Source: an uncultured Bacilli bacterium (lineage in GTDB: Bacteria > Bacillota_I > Bacilli_A > RF39 > UBA660). From it: 37,259 nt of DNA. A program made the position numbers and the translations under genes. The stretch is from positions 1-37,259 of the forward strand of contig CAKPJE010000001.1 in the NCBI GenBank assembly GCA_934162555.1, in the 5' to 3' direction. The notes under the pieces are model-generated. The model was not told where the DNA came from. It did not search any database and worked only from the letters and a program-made list of their open reading frames with translations. The number at the start of each line of letters is the position of its first letter. The stretch's first letter is position 1. Of the stretch, positions 1 to 7,631 are shown in pieces.

Positions 1-1076
1 ATATAGATCTCCATTAATTCTAAAGAAACACATAATTTTTCTTCTAAAGTATTAGAATTACTAAGTAAATACTCACCAGTTATTAATTCGTTTGTTAAAG
101 AAAAAAGTTCATTAGCCGTGCTAGCAAAACTATCTCTATTATTTTTTAATTTTATATCATGATCAACCATATGACCAAGTTCATGAGAAAGAGTCAAAAC
201 AGATTCAATATCTTCATTATAATTAATACTAACAAAAGCATTATGTTTTTTAATAGGAAAAGTAACATTTGCATTTGATTTATTTTTTCTTAATTTATAA
301 TCAATACGATTACTATTAAAAGCATCCTTTACTAAATTTAAATATTCATCACCAAATATTTTATAAGATTTTAAATTTCTTTCCTTCGCACTTTCATAAC
401 TAATTTTTGGAAACATTAAATCTTCGTTTTCAAGTAATATGTCACAATAATTTAAGTTTAAATGACTATTTTGTCCCAATATTTTAAAAAGTCTTCTTAA
501 ATCACTTTTTTCAATTTCTAAATGATTTGAAAAAACAATATCCTCATAAGAATCATCATCTAAAAAACTTGCAAAATAATTATTTATAATTTCCAAAAAT
601 GAATGTTTAAATTTTTCAGGTTCTAAATTAAGTGAAGTAACATCATTATTAAGTGCATTAAAAGTATTAATATGTCTTATAGTTTCACACTCTAAACTTC
701 CAACATAATTATCAAAAATTTTCTTATACTCATCTTCTACATTATAAAGTTCAAGTAAATTATCATCATTTATCTTTTCAAAAGCAGAATTAAAAAAACT
801 AGCTAAAGAAGTACTGATTTTTTTAAGTCTTCCTCTATATTCAGTTAAATTAGGATTTTCATAATTTTCTATTTCTAATAAATCAAAATACGCCAAAAAT
901 TCATATTCTAATTCACTATAAGTTTTATATAACTTTAAAAATTTAATAACATCAGATTTACTTTTTAAATCAGACTTATCATAAATTAAAATCTTTTCAC
1001 TTATTTTTTTAAGCCTTTCAATACTATTTAAACAATCCCTTTTATCTTTAAAAAATTCTTCTAAATTCCAAGCCAT
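1..1076 (-). CDS. M3-family oligoendopeptidase (PepF-like), 3' end cut by window
   Basis: The frame starts MAWNLEEFFKDK at 1076 and stays open to the window edge, giving about 358 residues. GGAG lies seven bases before the ATG, which supports this start. A zinc-binding HExxH motif (LSHELGHM) sits near residue 297, and about 25 residues on comes STANELFS, which resembles the ASTFNE segment that supplies the third zinc ligand in M3 peptidases. The family is cytoplasmic metallopeptidases that cut short peptides. HExxH lies earlier than in typical ~600-residue PepF, so this is a compact member. It is transcribed divergently from the flippase gene. Family call is firm; exact substrate is unknown. 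Confidence 0.85.
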   Translation of the reverse strand, partial: MAWNLEEFFKDKRDCLNSIERLKKISEKILIYDKSDLKSKSDVIKFLKLYKTYSELEYEFLAYFDLLEIENYENPNLTEYRGRLKKISTSLASFFNSAFEKINDDNLLELYNVEDEYKKIFDNYVGSLECETIRHINTFNALNNDVTSLNLEPEKFKHSFLEIINNYFASFLDDDSYEDIVFSNHLEIEKSDLRRLFKILGQNSHLNLNYCDILLENEDLMFPKISYESAKERNLKSYKIFGDEYLNLVKDAFNSNRIDYKLRKNKSNANVTFPIKKHNAFVSINYNEDIESVLTLSHELGHMVDHDIKLKNNRDSFASTANELFSLTNELITGEYLLSNSNTLEEKLCVSLELMEIY

Positions 1077-1097
1077 ACAAATACTCCATATGACCTT

Positions 1098-1126
1098 ATT
1101 TTATCATTTATAAAGATTTATGACAA
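1098..1126 (-). promoter_or_regulatory. Promoter of the M3 peptidase gene
   Basis: On the minus strand TTGTCA (1121-1126) and TAAAAT (1098-1103) are separated by exactly 17 bases, and the start codon follows about 20 bases downstream. This is a good sigma-A type promoter. Confidence 0.6.
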
Positions 1127-1166
1127 TATAATTTTTTATTTTCATAAAATTTATTGGTGATACAAA

Positions 1167-2453
1167 ATGAGTAAATTTATTAAATCAACTCTTATATTAT
1201 TAATAGGCGGATTTATTACCAAAATAATTGGTATGTTTATTAGAATTATTATGTCAAGAAAACTAGGACCTGAGGGTATGGGAATATATAGTCTAATGAT
1301 GCCAACATTTAGTTTACTCATAGCTCTATCACAATTTGGTTTTCCCATTTCAATTAGTAAATTAATAAGTGAGAAAAAAAGAAACAATTTTAAATTAATG
1401 GTATCTGTAATTCCAATTAGTATTATAATAAATTCAGTCTTAATTATATTTATGTTTATTTTTTCTAAACCTATTTCTATTTATTTGTTACATGAAAAAA
1501 GATGTTTTTTAGGTCTAATATGTATGGGATTAACCCTTCCATTTATTAGTACTTCTAGTATATTAAGGGGCTATTTTTTTGGTAAAGAAAAAATGATTCC
1601 TCATGTTCTTTCAAATATTATTGAAGATATTAGTAGAATGCTACTTTTATTTTATGGAATACCTTATTTTTTAAGTCAAGGATTTGATAAATGTATGGCA
1701 TTTATGATTCTAACAAATGTTGTAAGTGAATCAATATCAATTATTGTTTTATTAATATTTTTACCTAAAAAAATAGATTTAAGCAATGTATCATTAAAAG
1801 CTGATAAACATAATATTAAAGATTTAGTTAGAATTGGATCATCAAGTACAAGTTCAAGAATAATTGGTAATATCGGCTATTTTTTAGAACCAATTATTTT
1901 AACATCGCTTCTTTTATATTCGGGTTACAATAAAGATTATATTATTACTGAATACGGTATTATTAATGGTTTTGTTATGCCAATTGTTTTATTGCCTTCA
2001 TTTTTTACAAGTGCAATTAGTCATGCTCTACTTCCAAATATTAGTTATGCATATTCTAATGGTATGATAAAGGTAGTAAAAAAGAAATTAAAGCAATCAA
2101 TTTTAATTTCTTTATTAGTTGGTATTCCTTCAACAATTATTTTTATGATTTTTCCAGAAAAATTACTTTTGTTTATTTATAATACTGATAAAGGAATTAA
2201 ATATATTAGGTTTCTTGCCCTTCCATTTATTTTACACTACATCCAAGCACCTATATCTGCTTCACTTCAAGCAATGGGTAAAATGAAAGATTTACTTATT
2301 GGTACAATTCTAGGAATTGTTATAAAATTACTTACTTTAAGTATATTTTCATTAGTTCATATAAATTTATATGGTTTATTAATTAGTATAATATCATCTA
2401 TAACTTTTACAACTTTATATGATTATCATAATTTAAAAAAATATATAAAATAA
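1167..2453 (+). CDS. Polysaccharide flippase, SpoVB/MATE-like (MOP superfamily)
   Basis: A 428-residue, strongly hydrophobic protein with about 12 predicted membrane segments. The N terminus (SKFIKSTLILLIGGFITKIIGMFIRIIMSR then KLGPEGMGIYSL) matches the start of SpoVB-type lipid-linked saccharide flippases, where a GGFITKIIG-like first helix precedes a LGPEGMGIY motif. Members move lipid-linked cell wall or cortex precursors across the membrane; SpoVB itself is needed for spore cortex in Bacillus. GGTGAT lies before the ATG. The protein is shorter than B. subtilis SpoVB (about 518 residues), so it could instead serve vegetative wall or polysaccharide export. It ends at a terminator shared with the convergent surface-protein gene. 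Confidence 0.8.
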   Translation: MSKFIKSTLILLIGGFITKIIGMFIRIIMSRKLGPEGMGIYSLMMPTFSLLIALSQFGFPISISKLISEKKRNNFKLMVSVIPISIIINSVLIIFMFIFSKPISIYLLHEKRCFLGLICMGLTLPFISTSSILRGYFFGKEKMIPHVLSNIIEDISRMLLLFYGIPYFLSQGFDKCMAFMILTNVVSESISIIVLLIFLPKKIDLSNVSLKADKHNIKDLVRIGSSSTSSRIIGNIGYFLEPIILTSLLLYSGYNKDYIITEYGIINGFVMPIVLLPSFFTSAISHALLPNISYAYSNGMIKVVKKKLKQSILISLLVGIPSTIIFMIFPEKLLLFIYNTDKGIKYIRFLALPFILHYIQAPISASLQAMGKMKDLLIGTILGIVIKLLTLSIFSLVHINLYGLLISIISSITFTTLYDYHNLKKYIK

Positions 2454-2478
2454 AGGTACATTAAATTTGTGTACCTTT
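2452..2478. terminator. Bidirectional terminator
   Basis: AAAGGTACA and TGTACCTTT form a perfect 9-bp stem with a 9-base loop, overlapping the end of the plus-strand flippase gene and the end of the convergent minus-strand surface-protein gene. T-rich sequence follows on the plus strand. Confidence 0.75.
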
Positions 2479-4053
2479 TATAATATTACTGTTACTTGAT
2501 TTGGTTGCAATCATATTATCTACAATACTAGAAGTACTAGAAGTATAATTAACTGTAACTTTAGCTCCATCCACTGTAGAGCAACCACTAAACATACTTG
2601 TATAACTAGAAATACTTGCATTTTTTATTGTTATTTCAGTTAAAAGATTAGAACAGTTATAAAACATACCGGTCATATTAGTAGCGCTACTAGTATCAAA
2701 TATTCCTAAATTTAAGTTTTTTAATTTTGTACAACCATTAAAGGTAGAATACATATTAGTTACTTTAGATGTATCAAAACTACTTAAGTCTAAATTTACT
2801 AAAGATGAACAGTTTAGAAACATAAAACGCATATAGGTTAAACTCGAAGTATTGAATTTTTTTAAATTTAAATCTACTAAAGATGCACAACCAGAGAATG
2901 TCCCAAACATTAGTGTTACTTTCGATGTATTAAAGCTACTTAAGTCTAATTTTTTTAAAGATGTACAGTCTGCGAATAAGTGGGTCATATCTGTTATTTT
3001 AGATGTATTAAAATTAGTTATATCAAGACTTTCAATAGCATTTAAATTCATAAACATTTCTTTCATATTTTCTACGTTTAATGTATTAAAACTACTTAAA
3101 TTTAAATTGGTTAAAGATGTACAACCATAAAACATTTGAGCCATTGTTGTAACGTTTTGCGTACTAAAATTACTTAAATCTAAATTTGTTAAAGATGTAC
3201 AATTAGTAAACATATTTTCCATATTGTATACTTTAGTGGTATTAAAGTTATTATTAAAATCAATCGTTTTTAAATTAGTAAAATCTCTAAATATACCGTA
3301 ACAATTATCGGGAGCATATATTTCATAACTACTTGCTATATATAAATTATATAAAGTTTTGCCATTACTATCTTTTAATCCACTGTCCACTAAATAAGAG
3401 TATACTTTTTTAGTTCCATTTCCAGTTATATCGAAACATAAATTAGTTTCATCACATGTACTTGGTACATTACTTAAATCATTTACAAATTTAATACTTC
3501 TTATGTATGGTTTATAAGTATCACTCCAAAATTCAGTTCCACTATTTCCATTTTTCATATAGGCAGCATTAGTAGTTCTACTTTTAATTATAATTTTAGC
3601 ATTTATTTCTTTATTGATAAAATTGTTATCTTCATTATCACTTATTTTACCATCCCAATACCAATATATAGTAACTGTATCACTTTTTGTATCGGTTGAA
3701 TTAAAGTATTTAGTATAGGTAGAAAATGGACTTATGTTATCATCTTGAGATAAAAATTTAAATCCTTTAGGTAAATTGGTTCTTTCAATACTTATACTAT
3801 AAATTGCATCACTTTCTGTATTGTCTAAATTAACTGTTAGATTAAAGTTTCCTTTATCGTATGGTTTTAAACTATCACCTAAATTTATTTCTTTAGTACT
3901 AGTAGAACCACTGCTAACGTTAAATGTATAATTAGCAGATGTAGCAACTATACTTCCATCTACTGCATATCTATAATAAGCAACTGTGCCTGTTGTAAAA
4001 AAGAGTAATCCTAGTGTAAGACTTAAAACAATTAAAAACTTTCTTATTCTCAT
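2461..4053 (-). CDS. Surface protein: TasA-like N-module plus BspA/DUF285 repeats (paralog 1)
   Basis: 530 residues. Residues 6-27 are a hydrophobic signal/anchor ending in TGTVAYYRY, like SipW-dependent signals of TasA/camelysin proteins. Residues about 28-160 form a beta-rich module with an INLG...PYDKGNF motif, resembling the PGD-type motif of TasA. A linking domain (FWSDTYKPYIRSIKF, then CDETNLCFDIT) runs to about 265. Eight repeats of 26 residues follow (consensus FNTSKVTxMxxMFxxCSSLTxLDLS), the BspA/DUF285 leucine-rich type, then a ~53-residue C-terminal cap. No LPxTG motif is visible, so anchoring is likely by the N-terminal helix or by assembly. It is first in position but last in direction of transcription of a three-gene tandem, with its own promoter. 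Adhesion or matrix function is inferred from the family. Confidence 0.85.
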   Translation of the reverse strand: MRIRKFLIVLSLTLGLLFFTTGTVAYYRYAVDGSIVATSANYTFNVSSGSTSTKEINLGDSLKPYDKGNFNLTVNLDNTESDAIYSISIERTNLPKGFKFLSQDDNISPFSTYTKYFNSTDTKSDTVTIYWYWDGKISDNEDNNFINKEINAKIIIKSRTTNAAYMKNGNSGTEFWSDTYKPYIRSIKFVNDLSNVPSTCDETNLCFDITGNGTKKVYSYLVDSGLKDSNGKTLYNLYIASSYEIYAPDNCYGIFRDFTNLKTIDFNNNFNTTKVYNMENMFTNCTSLTNLDLSNFSTQNVTTMAQMFYGCTSLTNLNLSSFNTLNVENMKEMFMNLNAIESLDITNFNTSKITDMTHLFADCTSLKKLDLSSFNTSKVTLMFGTFSGCASLVDLNLKKFNTSSLTYMRFMFLNCSSLVNLDLSSFDTSKVTNMYSTFNGCTKLKNLNLGIFDTSSATNMTGMFYNCSNLLTEITIKNASISSYTSMFSGCSTVDGAKVTVNYTSSTSSIVDNMIATKSSNSNIIKGTQI

Positions 4054-4077
4054 ATCTATTCCTTTACTTTCATTATA

Positions 4078-4106
4078 ATGATACCATAAATGGTCTTAAA
4101 AAACAA
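4078..4106 (-). promoter_or_regulatory. Promoter of surface-protein paralog 1
   Basis: TTGTTT (4101-4106), a 17-base spacer and TATCAT (4078-4083) on the minus strand. The same arrangement lies before paralog 2, with a nearly identical spacer, so promoter and gene were copied together. Confidence 0.6.
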
Positions 4107-4118
4107 TATAGTTTTATC

Positions 4119-4139
4119 AAAAAAGATAGTTAAACTACC
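4119..4139 (-). terminator. Terminator after surface-protein paralog 2
   Basis: GGTAGTT/AACTATC arm pair (one G-U) followed by six T residues on the minus strand, directly after the stop of the upstream gene. The same element is found at 5835-5855. Confidence 0.5.
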
Positions 4140-5768
4140 TTATGATATTAAACTACCTTTTACAACATTACTATTAGATGATTTTGTTGCAATCATACTA
4201 TCCACTAAAGAACTTGTAGCTGATGTATAATTAACTGTTATTTTGACTCCTGAAGCAGTTGCAGCACCTTGAAACATATACATATAATAAGTAGTATTAG
4301 CACTCATTATATTGATTGTTGTTGTAAGTTTCGAACAAGAATAAAACATCCAACCCATATATGTTACATTTGATGTATTAAAACTACTCAAATCTAGCCT
4401 TGTTAAAGATGAACAGTTTCGAAACATACCATCCATACCTGTTACATTCGAGGTATTAAAACTACTTAAATCAAGGGTTGTCAAGGATGAACAATTAGTA
4501 AACATACCACCCATTTCTGTTACCTTTGAAGTGTTAAAATTACTTAAGTCTAAACTTGTTAAAGATGTACAACCAGCAAACGCACCACCCATTTCTGTTA
4601 CATTTGAAGTGTTAAAATTACTTAAGTCTAAACTTGTTAAAGATGTACAACCATAAAACATATTAACCACCTCTGTTACTTTTGATGTGTTAAAATTACT
4701 TAAATCTAAACTTGTTAATGATGAACATTCATAAAACATATAATTCATACTTGTTACTTTTGAGGTATTAAAAACATTGGAGTCCAAACTTGTTAAGGAT
4801 GAACACTTAAAAAACATGCTACTCATATCTATTATTTTTGAAGTATTAAAGCCACTTAAATCTAAACTTGTTAAGAATGAACAGCCAGCAAACATATTTT
4901 TCATATTAGTTACATTTGAAGTATTAAAGTTATCATTAAAATTAATTTGAATTAAATTTGAAAGATATTTGTTATTTTCATATTTAGAAAAATAAAATAT
5001 GCTACCACAATTAGCTGGCGCAATTATTTCAACTTCACTAGCAATATACAAATTATATAAAACCTTTGTATTATCTGTACTATCTTTTAAACCACTATCC
5101 ACTAAATAAGCATACACTTTCTTAGTTCCACTTTCAGTTACATCCCAACATAAATTAGCTTCATCACAAGTACTCGGTACATTACTTATATTTTTAACAA
5201 AACTAACAGTTCTTATATAAGTTCTATAAGTATCACTCCAAAATTCACTTTTAGCACTATACCCATTCTTCATATAGGCCCCATTCATTTGTTTACTATC
5301 TATAACAATATCAGCACTCAAACTCTTCCCAACAAAACTAGTATCATTCTCATCATCAACATTACCATCCCAATACCAATATACAGTTACTGTATCGCTC
5401 TTAGTATCAGTTGATTTAAAAGTTTTACTATAAGTAGAAAAAGGACTTATATTATCATCCTGAGCAAGAAATTTAAAACCCTTAGGTAAATTAGTTCTCT
5501 CAATCTTAACAGAAAAATATGCATCACTATCAGTATTATTTAAATTAACCGTTAAATTAAAACTCCCCTTATCAAAAGGTTTTAAATTAGAACCCAAATT
5601 TATCTCTTTGGTAGTAGTAGAACCACTACTAACATTAAAAGTATAATTACCTACACTAGCTTTTATTAATCCACTAACCCCATACCTATAATAAGCAACC
5701 GTACCAGTAGTTATAACAGAAACAAAAAATACAATCGCCGAAAATATTAATATTTTTTTCTTATTCAT
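4140..5768 (-). CDS. Surface protein: TasA-like N-module plus BspA/DUF285 repeats (paralog 2)
   Basis: 542 residues with the same plan as its neighbours: hydrophobic segment 5-26 ending in TGTVAYYRY, TasA-like module with INLG...PFDKGSF, linking domain with EFWSDTYRTYIRT and CDEANLCWDVT, eight 26-residue DUF285 repeats at about 281-488, and a 54-residue cap ending KGSLIS. The first ~245 residues are almost identical, also at DNA level, to paralog 3, whereas the repeat regions differ clearly. AAAGGAAG lies before the ATG. The repeat block resembles other members in a mosaic way, suggesting recombination among paralogs. It has its own promoter and terminator, so independent expression is possible. 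Confidence 0.85.
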   Translation of the reverse strand: MNKKKILIFSAIVFFVSVITTGTVAYYRYGVSGLIKASVGNYTFNVSSGSTTTKEINLGSNLKPFDKGSFNLTVNLNNTDSDAYFSVKIERTNLPKGFKFLAQDDNISPFSTYSKTFKSTDTKSDTVTVYWYWDGNVDDENDTSFVGKSLSADIVIDSKQMNGAYMKNGYSAKSEFWSDTYRTYIRTVSFVKNISNVPSTCDEANLCWDVTESGTKKVYAYLVDSGLKDSTDNTKVLYNLYIASEVEIIAPANCGSIFYFSKYENNKYLSNLIQINFNDNFNTSNVTNMKNMFAGCSFLTSLDLSGFNTSKIIDMSSMFFKCSSLTSLDSNVFNTSKVTSMNYMFYECSSLTSLDLSNFNTSKVTEVVNMFYGCTSLTSLDLSNFNTSNVTEMGGAFAGCTSLTSLDLSNFNTSKVTEMGGMFTNCSSLTTLDLSSFNTSNVTGMDGMFRNCSSLTRLDLSSFNTSNVTYMGWMFYSCSKLTTTINIMSANTTYYMYMFQGAATASGVKITVNYTSATSSLVDSMIATKSSNSNVVKGSLIS

Positions 5769-5785
5769 ACGTATCTTCCTTTACT
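5031..5785 (-). repeat. Long direct repeat, copy A (5' part of paralog 2)
   Basis: About 755 bp that match 6801-7555 at a constant offset of 1770 bases with very few differences, synonymous sites included. It covers the ribosome-binding site and the signal, TasA-like and linking domains, and stops close to the start of the DUF285 repeats. Confidence 0.85.
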
Positions 5786-5794
5786 ATCATAATA

Positions 5795-5823
5795 ATGATA
5801 TCATAAATGACCTTAAAAAACAA
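5795..5823 (-). promoter_or_regulatory. Promoter of surface-protein paralog 2
   Basis: TTGTTT (5818-5823), 17-base spacer, TATCAT (5795-5800) on the minus strand. The sequence is nearly the same as the promoter of paralog 1. Confidence 0.6.
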
Positions 5824-5834
5824 TACGGTTTAGC

Positions 5835-5855
5835 AAAAAAGATAGTTAAACTACC
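5835..5855 (-). terminator. Terminator after surface-protein paralog 3
   Basis: Short hairpin (GGTAGTT/AACTATC) followed by TTTTTT on the minus strand, a copy of the element at 4119-4139. Confidence 0.5.
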
Positions 5856-7538
5856 TTATGATATTAAACTACCTTTTACAACATTACTACTAGATGATTT
5901 GGTTGCAATCATACTATCAACTAAAGAACTTGTAGCTGATGTATAATTAACAGTTATTTTTGCTCCCGAATCAGTTGCAGCATTAAAAAACATATATGAA
6001 TAACTAGTTGTGCCAGTATTTATTATACCGATTGTTGCAGTAAGTTTAAAACATTTACAAAACATGGATTGCATATTTGTTGCTTGTGATGTGTTAAAGC
6101 TACTCAAATCCAAACTGGTTAATGACGAACAGCCATAAAACATATAACCCATGTCTGATACCTTTATTGTATTAAATGTACCTAATTTTAAAATTGCCAA
6201 GGAGGAACAATTCTGAAACATAGCATGTATATCAGTTACACTGGCAGTATTGAAACTACTTAAATCTAAACTTGTTAAAGACGAACATTTATTAAACATA
6301 TAAGCCATATTCGTCACATTTAATGTGTTAAAATTGTTCAATTCTAAATTTGTCAATGATGAACATTTTTGAAACATACCAGTCATATCTGTTACATTTA
6401 ATGTATTAAAACCATTTAAATCTAAACTGGTTAAAATATTGCATGTAACAAACATACCTTGCATATTTGTCACGTTTGATGTATTAAAACCACCTAAATC
6501 TAAACTTGTTAAAGATGAGCATTCAGCAAACATCATGTTCATATCAGTCACATTTAAAGTATTAAAATTACTTAAATCCAAGCTTATCAAAGATGAGCAA
6601 GTACAAAACATATATGCAGAATTTGTTACATTAGATGTATTGAAGTTACTTAAATCTAAACTTGTTAATGATAAGCATTCATAAAACATCCCTCTCATAT
6701 TCGTGGTATTAAATGTATAAAACATATTATTGAAATTAATTTTTATTAAATTAGTAAAATTTCGGAACATAAACTCACAAATAATTGGCGCAAATATTTC
6801 AACCTCACTAGCAATATATAAATTATATAAAGCCTTTGTATTATCTGTACTATCTTTTAAACCACTATCCACTAAATAAGCATACACTTTCTTAGTTTCA
6901 CTTTCAGTTACATCCCAGCACAAATTAGTTTCATCACAAGTACTCGGTACATTACTTATATTTTTAACAAAACTAACAGTTCTTATATAAGTTCTATAAG
7001 TATCACTCCAAAATTCACTTTTAGCACTATACCCATTCTTCATATAGGCCCCATTCATTTGTTTACTATCTATAACAATATCAGCACTCAAACTCTTCCC
7101 AACAAAACTAGTATCATTCTCATCATCAACATTACCATCCCAATACCAATATACAGTTACTGTATCGCTCTTAGTATCAGTTGATTTAAAAGTTTTACTA
7201 TAAGTAGAAAAAGGACTTATATTATCATCCTGAGCAAGAAATTTAAAACCCTTAGGTAAATTAGTTCTCTCAATCTTAACAGAAAAATATGCATCACTAT
7301 CAGTATTATTTAAATTAACCGTTAAATTAAAACTCCCCTTATCAAAAGGTTTTAAATTAGAACCCAAATTTATCTCTTTGGTAGTAGTAGAACCACTACT
7401 AACATTAAAAGTATAATTACCTACACTAGCTTTTATTAATCCACTAACCCCATACCTATAATAAGCAACCGTACCAGTAGTTATAACAGAAACAAAAAAT
7501 ACAATCGCCGAAAATATTAATATTTTTTTATTATTCAT
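5856..7538 (-). CDS. Surface protein: TasA-like N-module plus BspA/DUF285 repeats (paralog 3)
   Basis: 560 residues. The N-terminal ~245 residues match paralog 2 except for a few positions (for example MNNKK instead of MNKKK, CDET instead of CDEA). Nine 26-residue DUF285 repeats follow at about 273-506, more diverged than in paralog 2 (some units lose the usual Met, such as VTNSAYMF and VTDIHAMF), then a 54-residue cap nearly identical to that of paralog 2. Identical ends with differing middles suggest a variable display region between conserved export and cap modules. AAAGGAAG precedes the ATG, and a promoter lies upstream at 7565-7593. Confidence 0.85.
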   Translation of the reverse strand: MNNKKILIFSAIVFFVSVITTGTVAYYRYGVSGLIKASVGNYTFNVSSGSTTTKEINLGSNLKPFDKGSFNLTVNLNNTDSDAYFSVKIERTNLPKGFKFLAQDDNISPFSTYSKTFKSTDTKSDTVTVYWYWDGNVDDENDTSFVGKSLSADIVIDSKQMNGAYMKNGYSAKSEFWSDTYRTYIRTVSFVKNISNVPSTCDETNLCWDVTESETKKVYAYLVDSGLKDSTDNTKALYNLYIASEVEIFAPIICEFMFRNFTNLIKINFNNMFYTFNTTNMRGMFYECLSLTSLDLSNFNTSNVTNSAYMFCTCSSLISLDLSNFNTLNVTDMNMMFAECSSLTSLDLGGFNTSNVTNMQGMFVTCNILTSLDLNGFNTLNVTDMTGMFQKCSSLTNLELNNFNTLNVTNMAYMFNKCSSLTSLDLSSFNTASVTDIHAMFQNCSSLAILKLGTFNTIKVSDMGYMFYGCSSLTSLDLSSFNTSQATNMQSMFCKCFKLTATIGIINTGTTSYSYMFFNAATDSGAKITVNYTSATSSLVDSMIATKSSSSNVVKGSLIS

Positions 7539-7555
7539 ACGTATCTTCCTTTACT
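6801..7555 (-). repeat. Long direct repeat, copy B (5' part of paralog 3)
   Basis: Second copy of the ~755-bp segment described at 5031-5785. Lack of silent divergence points to recent duplication or gene conversion. Confidence 0.85.
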
Positions 7556-7564
7556 TTCTATTCA

Positions 7565-7593
7565 ATGATACCATATTTTCATCTTTTATTCAA
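7565..7593 (-). promoter_or_regulatory. Promoter of surface-protein paralog 3
   Basis: TTGAAT (7588-7593), 17-base spacer and TATCAT (7565-7570) on the minus strand. Its -35 and spacer differ from those of paralogs 1 and 2; the copied segment ends near 7555, just short of this promoter. Confidence 0.55.
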
Positions 7594-7603
7594 TCGCAAT
7601 TAC

Positions 7604-7631
7604 AAAAAATAGGATAATAAAAATTATCCTA
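7604..7631 (-). terminator. Terminator of leuS
   Basis: TAGGATAAT/ATTATCCTA perfect 9-bp stem with a four-base loop, overlapping the leuS stop and followed by TTTTTT on the minus strand. Confidence 0.85.

Noticed and set aside
2852..3130. Plus-strand frames opposite the surface-protein repeats (also 6439-6684)
   Set aside because: They follow the 78-base repeat period of the genes on the other strand and have no ribosome-binding site; shadows of the repeats.
2461..7538. CRISPR-like regular repetition in the surface-protein genes
   Set aside because: The 78-base period encodes 26-residue protein repeats in one open frame, with no unique spacers.
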